Shown here: piece after piece, positions 28,913-40,845 of the stretch
Layout of the letters: each line of letters starts with the position of its first letter
Numbering within the stretch: position 1 is the first letter of the stretch
Source: Sphingomonas folli
Lineage (GTDB): Bacteria > Pseudomonadota > Alphaproteobacteria > Sphingomonadales > Sphingomonadaceae
Reading direction: 5' to 3'
Assembly: GCF_019429525.1 (NCBI RefSeq)
Contig: NZ_JAHXZL010000005.1
Location: 62,001-126,000 of the forward strand
DNA: 64,000 nucleotides
Translations under genes and position numbers: made by a program
The notes under the pieces: model-generated
Told to the model about the DNA's origin: nothing
What the model saw: the letters and a program-made list of their open reading frames with translations, nothing else
The model's database searches: none

Positions 28913-29806
28913 TCAGTCTCTCTCGACCGCCGGCGCCGCGCGCCAGCCCGCCACCGCGTACAGCGCGCAGGCGAGCCAGATCAGCGCGAAGCTCAGCAGC
29001 TGCGCCGGGCGCAGCGGCTCGCCGAAGATCAGCACCGCCTCGAGGAACTGCAGCGTCGGCCCGATATATTGCAGCAGGCCCAGCGTGGTGTAGCGCAGCC
29101 GTCGCGCCGCCGCGGCGAACATCAGCAGCGGCGCCGCGGTCACCCCGCCGGCGAGCACCAGCAGCAGGTCGAGGCGCCGGTCCTGCCCGAACGCGCCGTC
29201 GCCGTGCGCGTGCGCCCAGGCGACGATCGCGGCCGCCGGCAGGAACAGCAGCGCGGTCTCGATCAGCAGACCGCCGAGCGCGTCGATCGCCACCACCTTG
29301 CGGATCAGCCCGTAGAGGCCGAAGCTCACCGCCAGCGCCAGCGAGATCCACAGCGCCCCGGCGCCGTCGAGCGCGAGCAGCACCACGCCGACGCCCGCGA
29401 GCGCGACCGCGCCGGCCTGTACGCGGGTGATCCGCTCGCGCAGCACTGCCACGCCGAGCAGCACGTTGAGCAGTGGGTTGATGAAATAGCCGAGGCTCGC
29501 CTCGAGCACGTGGCCGTTCTGCACCGACCAGATGTAGACGAACCAGTTCATTGCGATCAGCAGCGCGGTCGCGGTGAGCAGCGCCAGCGTCCGCCCGCGC
29601 GCCTGTGCCAGGATCGCGCGCCCGCGCCCCAGCGCGGCGACGATCGCGACGAGCAGCAGCAGCGAGAAGATCACGCGATAGGCCAGCACCTGCAGCGCCG
29701 GCACCGCGTCGAGCAGGTGCAGGTAGAGCGGCAGCAACCCCCAGCACACGAAGGCGCCGACTCCGAGCAGCAGGCCGGTGCGGGTGGAGGCGGGACGATC
29801 GGACAT
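28913..29806 (-). CDS. rarD: EamA family transporter RarD
   Basis: A 297-residue inner-membrane protein with ten transmembrane helices in two EamA halves. The N-terminal half opens [22 protein letters not shown] and carries [34 protein letters not shown], the block by which RarD is recognised; the second half ends in [21 protein letters not shown]. RarD was named for chloramphenicol sensitivity; its substrate is unknown. ATG at 29806 (MSDRPAS) is preferred; one at 29818 adds four residues. It faces recF divergently. Confidence 0.92.
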   Translation of the reverse strand: MSDRPASTRTGLLLGVGAFVCWGLLPLYLHLLDAVPALQVLAYRVIFSLLLLVAIVAALGRGRAILAQARGRTLALLTATALLIAMNWFVYIWSVQNGHVLEASLGYFINPLLNVLLGVAVLRERITRVQAGAVALAGVGVVLLALDGAGALWISLALAVSFGLYGLIRKVVAIDALGGLLIETALLFLPAAAIVAWAHAHGDGAFGQDRRLDLLLVLAGGVTAAPLLMFAAAARRLRYTTLGLLQYIGPTLQFLEAVLIFGEPLRPAQLLSFALIWLACALYAVAGWRAAPAVERD

Positions 29807-29958
29807 GCCCCGCGCCATCGCCCGGCACCGCGAATGAGGCAAGTCGCCGCGCCTTGATGGTGACCCAGGCTGGTCGCTCCGGCTTGCGCACGCCCCGCCT
29901 GCCACGGTACCCTGACGCGCGTTGCCGCTCCAGGTCACACCGCCTACAGCCGCGGGTG

Positions 29959-30996
29959 ATGCTCGCGCGCCTGGTCCTCACCGATGTCCGCAACCACGCC
30001 GCGCTGCGTCTCGCTCCCGCGCCGGGCTTCGTCATTCTCACCGGCCCGAACGGCGCGGGCAAGACCAACGTGCTCGAGGCGGTGTCGCTGCTCGCGCCAG
30101 GCCGCGGCTTGCGCCGCGCGCCGCTGTCCGAGATCGCGCGCGCCGATGGGCCGGGCGGCTTCGGCGTCGCCGCGACGCTGGACGACGGTGTCGAGCTCGC
30201 CACCGGCGCGCTGGCGACCGCGCCCGAGCGGCGGGTGGTGCGGGTCAACGGCGCCGCCGCGGGCGCGGGCGCGCTGGCCGAGCGGGTGGCGGTGCTGTGG
30301 CTCACCCCGGCGATGGACCGGCTGTTCACCGAGGCGGCGGGCGAGCGCCGCCGCTTCCTCGACCGGCTGACATTGGCGCTCGCGCCCGAGCACGCGCGCC
30401 ACGGCACGCGCTACGAGGCCGCGATGCGCGACCGCAACCGCCTGCTCGCCGAGCCGACGCCCGACCGCGAGTGGCTCGCCGCGCTGGAGGCGCAGATGGC
30501 GCAGCACGGCGCCGCGCTCGACGCCGCGCGCCGCCGCACCGTCGCCGCGCTGGGCGAGGCGCTGGCGGCGCAGCCGGCGGGAGCGGTGCCCCGCGCCGCG
30601 CTGGCCTTGGCCGGCTGGGTCGGTGACGCCGAGACGCTCGCCGCCGCGCTGCGCGACGGGCGCGCGCGCGATGCCGCGGCGGGGCGCGCGCTGGCGGGGC
30701 CGCATCGCGCCGACCTGCTCGTCACCCACGTCGACAAGGCGCGACCGGCGGCGAGCGCCTCGACCGGCGAGCAGAAGGCGCTGCTGCTCGGCATCGTCCT
30801 CGCGCACGCGGAGCTGGTCGCGCGCGCCACCGGGCGCGCGCCGCTGCTGCTGCTCGACGAGATCGCCGCCCACCTCGATCCCGCGCGCCGCGCCGCGCTG
30901 TTCGAGCGGCTCGCCCCGCTCGGCCAGGTGTGGATGACCGGGACTGAGCCCGAGCTGTTCGCCGCCGCGGGCGAGGCGACGCGACTGGCGCTGTGA
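29959..30996 (+). CDS. recF: DNA replication/repair protein RecF
   Basis: A 345-residue SMC-like ATPase that loads RecA at gaps together with RecO and RecR. Features: [13 protein letters not shown] start, Walker A GPNGAGKT at residues 29-36, the signature [19 protein letters not shown], and Walker [13 protein letters not shown] near 295. Length is normal. ATG at 29959 was chosen over longer readings because the domain begins exactly there. In many bacteria recF lies near gyrB; here two MFS genes and a hydrolase separate them. No dnaA or dnaN is in the window. Confidence 0.96.
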   Translation: MLARLVLTDVRNHAALRLAPAPGFVILTGPNGAGKTNVLEAVSLLAPGRGLRRAPLSEIARADGPGGFGVAATLDDGVELATGALATAPERRVVRVNGAAAGAGALAERVAVLWLTPAMDRLFTEAAGERRRFLDRLTLALAPEHARHGTRYEAAMRDRNRLLAEPTPDREWLAALEAQMAQHGAALDAARRRTVAALGEALAAQPAGAVPRAALALAGWVGDAETLAAALRDGRARDAAAGRALAGPHRADLLVTHVDKARPAASASTGEQKALLLGIVLAHAELVARATGRAPLLLLDEIAAHLDPARRAALFERLAPLGQVWMTGTEPELFAAAGEATRLAL

Positions 30997-31103
30997 TCCG
31001 CCGGCGCGATCGGCGCATCGCAGCGGCGTTGCGTCGCACAACAAAAGCGCGCAGGCCGCGTTGACCATCCGGCGCCGCGCGCGCCGCACGCAGGACCACG
31101 CCG

Positions 31104-32360
31104 CTGACCGACACCGCCTCCGCCGCCGCGACCGAGCGCGCCCCGTCGGGCGCGGGCGAGTGGCGCCGGGGGTGGCCGCTGGTCTCGGCGGCGATGCTCG
31201 GCGCCGGGCTGGGTCCTGGACTGTATCAGAACCTGTCGAGCCTGTTCACGCCGGGGCTGGAGCGCAGCTTCGGCTGGTCGCGCGGCGAGATCGCCACCGC
31301 CGCCGGGCTGGCGCTGCTCGGCGCGCTCGCGGCGCCGCTGATCGGGCGCGCGGCCGACCGCTTCGGGGTGCGGCCGGTGATCACCGGCTCGATGCTGCTG
31401 CTCGGCGTCGCCTATCTGTGGCTCGCCTCGATCGGCGGCGCGATCTGGCGCTACCAGCTCGGCGTGCTGATGCTGGTGCTCACCATCCCGGGCACCAGCA
31501 GCCTCGCCTATGGCAAGCTGATCGCGGCGGCGTTCGAGCGACGCCGCGGGCTCGCGCTGGCGCTCGGCACCTCGGGGCTGGCGCTCGCCACGATCGTCGC
31601 CGCGCCGGCGCTCGGCTGGGTGATCGGGCGCTACGGCTGGCGCTACGGCTTCGTCGCGCTGGCGGCGGGCAGCACCGTCCTGGCGCTGCCGCTGATCCTG
31701 CTCGCGATCCGCCGCGCGCCACGCGCGATCGTCGCGCCGCGCGCTCCGTCGGCCGAGGCGAGCGGCGTGTCCGCGCGCGACGCGCGGCGTGACCGGCGCT
31801 TCTGGATCCTGGTCACCTCGGCGCTGCTGATCAACGCCGCCACCACCGGCCTGGTGACCCAGCTGGTGCCGATCGGGATCGAGTTCGGCCAGAGCGCGGG
31901 ACAGGCGGCGCTGCTGCTCACCGCCTTCGCCGCGAGCGCGATCGCGGGGCGGCTGCTGGTCGGCGTGCTGGTCGACCGGCTGCGGCCACAGCCCGTCGCG
32001 GCGGGGTTCGCGCTGATCTCGGCGGTGGCGTTCGGGCTGCTGGCGCTGGCGCCGCAGGGCCAGGCGACGCTGCTGCTCCTGGTGTTCCTCGCCGGGCTGA
32101 TGAACGGTGCGGAGAACGACCTGCTCCCCTTCTTCGCGGCGCGACTGTTCGGGCTGCGTGCCTACGCCGAGATCTACGGCACCGCGATGCCGCTGGCGCT
32201 GTCCGGCACCGCGATCGGGATCATCGGCTTCGGCCGGCTGCACGACGCCACCAGCACCTACACGCCCGCGCTGGCGTGCGGCGCGATCGCGCTGCTGCTC
32301 GCCTGCGCCTGCTTCCTGCTGCTCCCCGATCGCGCATTGCCGGGGCGCGAGTCGCTCTGA
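31104..32360 (+). CDS. MFS transporter, first of a tandem pair, probable CTG start
   Basis: An MFS permease of 418 residues if started at CTG 31104. The reading frame is open from a stop at 31062. The first ATG (31194) would cut into helix 1: the paralogue downstream has GAEWRAGWPLV before its first helix, and this gene has GAGEWRRGWPLV at the same place, upstream of that ATG and with no ATG, GTG or TTG in frame. CTG at 31104 has AGGA eight bases upstream, so a CTG start is the best reading. Twelve helices are predicted, with MNGAENDLLPFFAARLFG in the second half shared by both copies. Substrate unknown; oxalate/monocarboxylate-like MFS is the nearest impression. Confidence 0.75.
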   Translation: MTDTASAAATERAPSGAGEWRRGWPLVSAAMLGAGLGPGLYQNLSSLFTPGLERSFGWSRGEIATAAGLALLGALAAPLIGRAADRFGVRPVITGSMLLLGVAYLWLASIGGAIWRYQLGVLMLVLTIPGTSSLAYGKLIAAAFERRRGLALALGTSGLALATIVAAPALGWVIGRYGWRYGFVALAAGSTVLALPLILLAIRRAPRAIVAPRAPSAEASGVSARDARRDRRFWILVTSALLINAATTGLVTQLVPIGIEFGQSAGQAALLLTAFAASAIAGRLLVGVLVDRLRPQPVAAGFALISAVAFGLLALAPQGQATLLLLVFLAGLMNGAENDLLPFFAARLFGLRAYAEIYGTAMPLALSGTAIGIIGFGRLHDATSTYTPALACGAIALLLACACFLLLPDRALPGRESL

Positions 32361-32497
32361 CGCCGGTCGAGGAGAACCGCTGGACCCGGCGAGGCTAAGT
32401 CTCGCCGCACGCGCCGCCATTCCGACCCAAGACGAACCGAAATTTACCACGCGCGCGCTGGCAGCGTGCCGGCCAACCATCCTAGGGCTGGACGCCG

Positions 32498-33700
32498 ATG
32501 GGTATACCGAATCACCGCGCCGGCGCCGAGTGGCGTGCGGGCTGGCCGCTCGTGCTGGGCGGGCTGGTCGGCATGGGTGCGGGGCCCGGGCTGTTCCAGA
32601 ACATCTCCAGCCTGTTCATCCCCGGCCTGATCGCCGAGTTCGGCTGGACCCGCGGCGAGATCGCGACCGCCGCGGGCGTCGGGCTGCTCGGCTGCGTCGT
32701 CATCCCGCTGTTCGGCCGCGCGATCGACCGCGCCGGGCCGATCCCTATCGTCGCCTTCTCGCTGCTGCTGCTCGGCGCGACCTATCTCTGCTTCACCCAG
32801 CTGGCGGGCGAGCTGTGGCACTATCAGGTCATGGTATTGTGCCTCGCGCTCGGCGTGCCCGGCACCAGCGCGGTGGCCTATGGCCGGTTGATCGCGACCC
32901 GCTTCGTCGCGCACCGCGGGCTGGCGCTCGGCGTCGCCACCTCGGGCCTGTCAGTGACCACCTTGCTGATGCCGCCCCTCGTCGGGGCGGCGATCACGCG
33001 GCACGGCTGGCGGAGCGGCTTCGTCGTGCTCGCCGTCTATGTCGTCGCGGTCGCGCTGCCGCTGACCCTGCTCGCGCTGCGCCGCGCGCGGCCGGTCGCG
33101 CCGAACACCGTTGGAAGCGGCCCGAGCGCGCGCGCGGCGCGGCGCGAGGGGCGGTTCTGGCGGCTCGGCCTCACCGCTTTCTGCGTCAATTTCGCGACCG
33201 TCGGCCTCGTCACCCAGCTCGTGCCGCTCGGGCTGGAGCGCGGGCTGGGCGCGATCGAGGCGGCGCTGCTCGTCACCGCCTTCGGCAGCGCGCAGCTGGT
33301 GGCGCGAGTCGTGATCGGCGCGCTGGTCGACCGGCTGGCGCCGCACCGCGTCGCCGCCGCGGTGGCGCTGCTGTCCGCGGCAGGGTTCGCGTTGCTCGAG
33401 CTGCGCGCCCCCGGTCTCGCCGCGCTGTGGCTGATCGTCTTCCTCGCCGGGCTGATGAACGGCGCCGAGAACGACCTGCTGCCCTTCTTCGCGGCGCGGC
33501 TGTTCGGGGTCGGCGCCTATGGCGAGACCTATGGCTCGCTGCTGGTGATCGCGCTGCTCGGCACCGCCGCCGGCGTGGTCGGTTTCGGGCGGCTGCGCGA
33601 CGCGACCGGCGCCTATGACCTCGCGCTCGCACTCGGTGCGGGCGCGATGGTGGCGGCGGCGCTGCTGTTCCTCTCCCTGCGCCAGCGCACCGCCGGCTGA
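32498..33700 (+). CDS. MFS transporter, second of a tandem pair
   Basis: A 400-residue inner-membrane permease with twelve predicted helices. It is closely similar to the preceding gene along its whole length (GPGLFQNISSLFIPGLIAEF and MNGAENDLLPFFAARLFG are near-identical blocks), showing a tandem duplication followed by divergence. Loop 2-3 has GRAIDRAGP, a weakened A-motif. ATG at 32498 gives a natural N-terminus. The alpha/beta hydrolase gene starts three bases after the stop, so these two are co-transcribed. Substrate unknown. Confidence 0.88.
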   Translation: MGIPNHRAGAEWRAGWPLVLGGLVGMGAGPGLFQNISSLFIPGLIAEFGWTRGEIATAAGVGLLGCVVIPLFGRAIDRAGPIPIVAFSLLLLGATYLCFTQLAGELWHYQVMVLCLALGVPGTSAVAYGRLIATRFVAHRGLALGVATSGLSVTTLLMPPLVGAAITRHGWRSGFVVLAVYVVAVALPLTLLALRRARPVAPNTVGSGPSARAARREGRFWRLGLTAFCVNFATVGLVTQLVPLGLERGLGAIEAALLVTAFGSAQLVARVVIGALVDRLAPHRVAAAVALLSAAGFALLELRAPGLAALWLIVFLAGLMNGAENDLLPFFAARLFGVGAYGETYGSLLVIALLGTAAGVVGFGRLRDATGAYDLALALGAGAMVAAALLFLSLRQRTAG

Positions 33701-33703
33701 GCG

Positions 33704-37127
<3,424 letters not shown>

Positions 37128-37129
37128 GG

Positions 37130-37163
37130 TCGCCCGGGCGATGGTGTGGCGGCGGTGGCCGCC
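37130..37163. terminator. Palindrome and hairpin after gyrB
   Basis: The perfect palindrome TCGCCCGGGCGA (37130-37141) is followed by the hairpin GGCGGC/GCCGCC with a GGTG loop (37148-37163). These start three bases after the gyrB stop. There is no T-run, so a rho-independent terminator is only a possibility. Confidence 0.35.
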
Positions 37164-37228
37164 CATGATGGATTGACGGCGCGCATCACATCGGCTCCTA
37201 CAGGCGCTCGCGCCGCGGAGAGGACCAG

Positions 37229-38041
37229 ATGACGCACTCGATCCAACGACGCTCGCTGCTCGCGGGCGCTGCCATCGGCGGCATGGCGCTGGGCACCGGC
37301 GAGGCGATCGCGCAGCGCGGCGCCGCCTCGACCGCGCCCGAGGTCTATGAGCTGCGCACCTATCACCTGGTGCGCGGCCCGATGCGGGAGCGGCTCGACA
37401 CCTATCTGCGCGAGGCCTTCATCCCCGCCGCGCGCCGCGCCGGCTGCGGGCCGATCGGGGTCTTCACGGTCGCGATCGGCTATGGCACGCCGGGGGTGCA
37501 GGTGCTGGTGCCGCACCCCACGATCGCCGATTTCGCCGCGCTGCCCGACCGGCTGGCGGCCGACCCGCGCTACACCGGTGCCGCCGCGCCCTTCCTCGGC
37601 AGCACGCCGGAGGCACCACCGTACGTGTCGCTCGACGTGAGATTGATGCGCGCCTTCCCGCATTTCCCGCGGGTCGAGCTTCCCGCCGCGACGGCGGGGA
37701 ACAAGGCGCGGATCTTCGAGCTGCGCACCTATTACAGCCACAGCGAGCGCGCGGGCGCGACCAAGATCGGCATGTTCGACACGGGCGGTGAGATCGACAT
37801 CTTCCGCCGCACCGGCCTCACCCCGGTGTTCTTCGCGCAGGACCTGACCGGCGCGCACCTGCCGAGCCTGACCTATCTGCTGACCTTCCCCGACCTGGCG
37901 ACGCGCGAGCGCAACTGGGCGACGTTCGTGGCGGATCCGGCGTGGCGCAAGCTGATCACCACGCCCGGGCTGACCGACCCCGAGATCACCTCGGCCGCGG
38001 ACAATCAGATCCTGAGCCCGACCGCTTACTCACAGATCTGA
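37229..38041 (+). CDS. NIPSNAP family protein, exported
   Basis: A 270-residue protein with a Tat-like signal (QRRSLLAGAAIGGMALG, cleaved near residue 28). Two ferredoxin-like NIPSNAP domains follow: YELRTYHLV (about 40) and FELRTYYSH (about 167) begin each repeat. NIPSNAP proteins have no settled enzyme activity; exported bacterial members are often found alone. ATG at 37229 gives the signal peptide. It stands alone between gyrB and the light-sensing kinase, in convergent orientation with the latter. Confidence 0.85.
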   Translation: MTHSIQRRSLLAGAAIGGMALGTGEAIAQRGAASTAPEVYELRTYHLVRGPMRERLDTYLREAFIPAARRAGCGPIGVFTVAIGYGTPGVQVLVPHPTIADFAALPDRLAADPRYTGAAAPFLGSTPEAPPYVSLDVRLMRAFPHFPRVELPAATAGNKARIFELRTYYSHSERAGATKIGMFDTGGEIDIFRRTGLTPVFFAQDLTGAHLPSLTYLLTFPDLATRERNWATFVADPAWRKLITTPGLTDPEITSAADNQILSPTAYSQI

Positions 38042-38075
38042 GGCGAAGGGTCGCGGTGCGACGAGGGCCGGCGCC

Positions 38076-39536
38076 TCAGTCGAGCGACAGCGGCAGCACC
38101 GCGGTGAAGACCACGCCGTCGGCGCGATAGTCGATCTCCGCGCTGCCGCCCGCCTCGCTGGCGAGCACGCGGCGGATCAGCTGCGTGCCGAAGCCGCTGC
38201 GCTCGGGCGCGACCACCGGCGGGCCGGCGCGCTCGGTCCAGTTCAGCCGCAGCAACGTCGGGGTGGCGCGGTCGATCACCTCCCAGGTGACCTCGACCAC
38301 GCCCTCGGCGTTCGACAGCGCGCCATATTTGGTGGCATTGGTGGCCAGTTCGTGCAGCGCCAACGCGAAGGCGACGACGAGATGCGGCGGCAGGCTCATC
38401 GCCGGGCCGTTCAGGACGAAGCGTTGGCGATCGTCGATGCCGAAGGGGGCGAGCGTGCGCTCCAGCAGGTCGCGGACCGAGGCGCCGGCGAAGGCCTCGC
38501 TGACGAGCAGCTCGTTCGCCGCCGCCATCGCCTGGATGCGCGCCGCGATCGACTCGCCCGCGTCCTCGAGCGAGCTGGCGCGGCGGATCGTCTGCGCCAC
38601 CACCGCCTGAAGCGAGGTCAGCGTGTTCTTGACGCGATGGCTCAGCTCGCGCGCCAGCAGCGCGCGATGGCCCTGATCGCGGCGCCGCTCGGTGATGTCC
38701 TGCGTGGTGCCGACCAGCGCGATCGGCGTGCCGTCGGCGCGCCGGTTGGTCTGGCCGCGCACCTGCACCCAGCGCTCCTCACCCGACGGCAGCGTCAGCC
38801 GATATTCGGCGTCGAGCATCGTGCCCTCGTCGATCGCGCGCTCGATCGCGGCGGCCTGCGTCGCGCGGTCGTCCGGGTGGATCGTCGCCTGCAGCTCCTC
38901 CAGGCTGAGCGAGTCGCCGGGGCGGCGGCCGCAGATCGCCTTGCAGCTGTCCGAGGCGATCAGGTGGCGGGTCTCGAGGTTGAGGCTCCACGTGCCGAGC
39001 CGCCCCGCCTCCAGCGCCAGCCGAAGCCGCTGCTCGCTCGCCTGCAGCTCCGCGGTGCGGCGCGAGACCTCCGCCTCGAGCTCGTCACGGTCGCGCTGGA
39101 GCCGGGCGATCCGCTCGCGCTCGGGCGTGACGTCGAACTGAGAGGCGAAGAAGAAGGTGAGGACGCCGTCGTCGCTGAACACCGGCGAGACCAGCAGCCT
39201 GTTCCAGAAGGTGGTGCCGTCCTTGCGATAATTGAGCAGTTCCAGCTCGATCGGCTTGCGCAGGTCGATCGCGGCGCGCAGCCGCGCCACCTCGTCGCGG
39301 TCGGTCGCGGGGCCTTGCAGGAACCGACAGTTCCTGCCGATGATCTCGGCGCGATCGTAGCCGGTCAGCCGCGCGAACGAGGCGTTGGCGAACACGATCG
39401 GATTGTCCGCGTGGCGCGGGTTGGTGATCAGCATCGGCATGCGCGTGGCGCGGACGGCCGAGGAGAACGGGTCCGGCCCGTTCCCCGCGCGCACCAGCTC
39501 GCGGATGATCCGCGCCTCTTCCTTGAAATCGGGCAA
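38076..39536 (-). CDS. LOV-PAS histidine kinase of the HWE/HisKA_2 type
   Basis: A 486-residue cytoplasmic blue-light receptor kinase. The LOV domain has GRNCRFLQGP with the flavin-adduct cysteine C70, a coiled coil at about 140-170, then a second PAS domain (about 175-285). The kinase region has ELSHRVKNTL with phospho-acceptor H300 and the HWE-type ATPase start (LALHELATNATKYGALS). In sphingomonads such kinases feed the general stress response through PhyR/EcfG. TTG at 39536 is taken as the start: GGGGGACG lies 8-15 bases upstream and the conserved N-terminus follows. An in-frame reading up to 39734 is open but not protein-like. Confidence 0.9.
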   Translation of the reverse strand: MPDFKEEARIIRELVRAGNGPDPFSSAVRATRMPMLITNPRHADNPIVFANASFARLTGYDRAEIIGRNCRFLQGPATDRDEVARLRAAIDLRKPIELELLNYRKDGTTFWNRLLVSPVFSDDGVLTFFFASQFDVTPERERIARLQRDRDELEAEVSRRTAELQASEQRLRLALEAGRLGTWSLNLETRHLIASDSCKAICGRRPGDSLSLEELQATIHPDDRATQAAAIERAIDEGTMLDAEYRLTLPSGEERWVQVRGQTNRRADGTPIALVGTTQDITERRRDQGHRALLARELSHRVKNTLTSLQAVVAQTIRRASSLEDAGESIAARIQAMAAANELLVSEAFAGASVRDLLERTLAPFGIDDRQRFVLNGPAMSLPPHLVVAFALALHELATNATKYGALSNAEGVVEVTWEVIDRATPTLLRLNWTERAGPPVVAPERSGFGTQLIRRVLASEAGGSAEIDYRADGVVFTAVLPLSLD

Positions 39537-39595
39537 GTCCGAACGTCCCCCGACAGCGACCGAGTCGTCGCCGTCAAAATCCCTAATATGGGTTA

Positions 39596-39620
39596 GGAAC
39601 CCACGAGGAAAGCCTTCGTT
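39596..39620 (+). promoter_or_regulatory. EcfG-type (general stress sigma factor) promoter
   Basis: GGAAC (39596-39600), 16 bases, CGTT (39617-39620): an exact match to the alphaproteobacterial sigma-EcfG consensus GGAAC-N16/17-CGTT. It points right, away from the light-sensing kinase. The nearest possible gene is a 59-residue frame starting at 39666 with a ribosome site. Confidence 0.6.
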
Positions 39621-39665
39621 GCGGACGACCCGTCCCACGAGGCGGAGTGACGCGGAAGCTTCCGG

Positions 39666-39845
39666 ATGCGGATCTGCGACGACGGGCCCCGATCGATCGC
39701 GCCGCTCGCGTACCGGCACGTCAGCGTGCGCCACGCGGCCCTGCCCTCGCTGAGCGGCGCCTTCGACCCGAGGCGCCGCCGGTCGTCACGCGCGCCGGTC
39801 GTCACGCGACCGCGAAGAGCTTGGTGCCGACGACGCCGACGATGA
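39666..39845 (+). CDS. Candidate small basic protein behind the EcfG promoter
   Basis: A 59-residue frame from ATG 39666 to TGA 39843-39845. Ribosome site GGAAG lies seven bases before the ATG and the EcfG promoter ends 45 bases before it. In the first 40 codons 39 third positions are G or C; the other two frames on this strand and the opposite reading are much less biased, so this looks like coding sequence. The protein begins MRICDDGPRSIAPLAYRHVS and becomes arginine-rich after residue 36. Its last 15 codons run antisense into the end of the SugE gene and lose the bias, so the natural end may differ. No family recognised. Confidence 0.42.
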   Translation: MRICDDGPRSIAPLAYRHVSVRHAALPSLSGAFDPRRRRSSRAPVVTRPRRAWCRRRRR

Positions 39846-40122
39846 TCAGCCCGATGAACCCGACCTGCGTCAGGTTGAGCGTCTCGCCGAACAGCACCAC
39901 GCCGAGCACCGTCACACCGACCGCGCCCAACCCGGTCCACACCGCATAGGCGGTGCCCGCCGGCAGGCCGCGCATCGCCAGCGCGAGCAGCCCCATGTTG
40001 ACGAAGCTCAGCACGATCGGGATCGTCGAGACGAGCAGGCCGGGGCGCATCGCCGCCCATTTGAGGCTGAGCGCCCAGATGATCTCGGTGACCACGGCAA
40101 CGCCGAGGATGAGCCACGCCAT
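39802..40122 (-). CDS. sugE: SMR family exporter, SugE/Gdx subtype
   Basis: A 106-residue inner-membrane protein with four transmembrane helices, working as an antiparallel dimer driven by protons. The essential glutamate is E13 (VVTEIIWALSLKW), and GTAYAVWTGLGAVG is the signature of the SugE/Gdx subtype, whose members export guanidinium, rather than of EmrE drug pumps. ATG at 40122 gives the standard length. No guanidine riboswitch is recognised in the leader. Its end overlaps a candidate small frame on the other strand. Confidence 0.9.
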   Translation of the reverse strand: MAWLILGVAVVTEIIWALSLKWAAMRPGLLVSTIPIVLSFVNMGLLALAMRGLPAGTAYAVWTGLGAVGVTVLGVVLFGETLNLTQVGFIGLIIVGVVGTKLFAVA

Positions 40123-40490
40123 GAGAGGTTCCTTGTCGCGGGCTCGGGGAGGAGGCCGCGGCCGGAAACCCGGGAGAGGCCGCGAAGGCGCGCCCGATAC
40201 GCGCCGGTGCGGGCGCTGTCCAGGGCAGCGCGCCGGCCCCCGCCTCACCGGTGACCGCCTGCACGCCCGCGCTGATCGGGCCCTCCCGGGCTGGATCGTA
40301 GCTTGGCCCAGGCCTCAGGCTTCGCCTCGCCGGGACCCGATCGCCCCGGTGGGTCGCGCGCCACGCGTGCCGGCCATGGCTCCCGGCCTGCACGACGAGA
40401 CGCGGCCCCCTTCTCTACCCTGGGGTGGACCGATGCGGATCGCCCGGCATAGACGGCGATCCGCGCGGCGATCGAGAGGGGGCATCCGTC
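40123..40490. other. 368-base gap upstream of SugE and a small gene
   Basis: Divergent region between the SugE gene and a small right-oriented gene. It holds a palindrome TCACCGGTGA (about 40244-40253) and a direct repeat of AGGCCGCG (about 40153 and 40178). Frames open through it have poor codon bias, so no gene is supported. Promoters for both flanking genes must be here but no box stands out. Confidence 0.4.
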
Positions 40491-40748
40491 ATGGCGAGGA
40501 GGAAACGCTATCTGACCGCGACGCTCGCCGACGGCTACGTCAAGACGATCGGGCCGACCGCGGCGCCGCTGACGCATTATTGGCGCATCGTCGCGACGCT
40601 CCACGACGGCCGCACCGAGGTGTTCTGGGGACATGAATCGTCGCGCCGCGCGGCGCTCGCCAAGCGCGTCCCCGCCGAGGGGGCGGCGCGCCAGCGCGGC
40701 TGGCGCTCCTTCGAGTTCGAGGTGGTCGCGTTACAGGAATACGACTGA
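40491..40748 (+). CDS. Small hypothetical protein
   Basis: An 85-residue protein beginning MARRKRYLTATLADGYVKT. ATG at 40491 has GAGAGGGGG about eight bases upstream, which fixes the start. The sequence mixes beta-strand-like stretches (YLTATLADGYVKTI, HYWRIVATLHDGRTEVFWG) with a basic central helix and an acidic end; no signal or membrane segment. No family recognised. It precedes the RpfF-like gene by about 97 bases and may be independent. Confidence 0.65.
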   Translation: MARRKRYLTATLADGYVKTIGPTAAPLTHYWRIVATLHDGRTEVFWGHESSRRAALAKRVPAEGAARQRGWRSFEFEVVALQEYD

Positions 40749-40803
40749 CGGATCATCGCGGGACGCATAACAGCGCCAGCATCCGCGGCCGCTCCGGGAT
40801 ATT

Positions 40804-40834
40804 CTTCTCACGCAGCAAGGTGCTGCAAGAGAAG
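40804..40834 (+). promoter_or_regulatory. Two-part hairpin in the leader of the RpfF-like gene
   Basis: CTTCTC (40804-40809) pairs with GAGAAG (40829-40834) and GCAGCA (40812-40817) with TGCTGC (40821-40826), with an AGG loop and a two-by-two internal loop. Its 3' side runs into the ribosome site AGAGGAAA before the ATG at 40846, so folding could hide the site. Confidence 0.6.
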
Positions 40835-40845
40835 AGGAAAACACC

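Noticed and set aside
40123-40260. Possible guanidine riboswitch before the SugE gene
   Set aside because: The two-hairpin class with ACGR loops was looked for in the leader and not found; the stems seen have other loops, and other guanidine classes also did not match.
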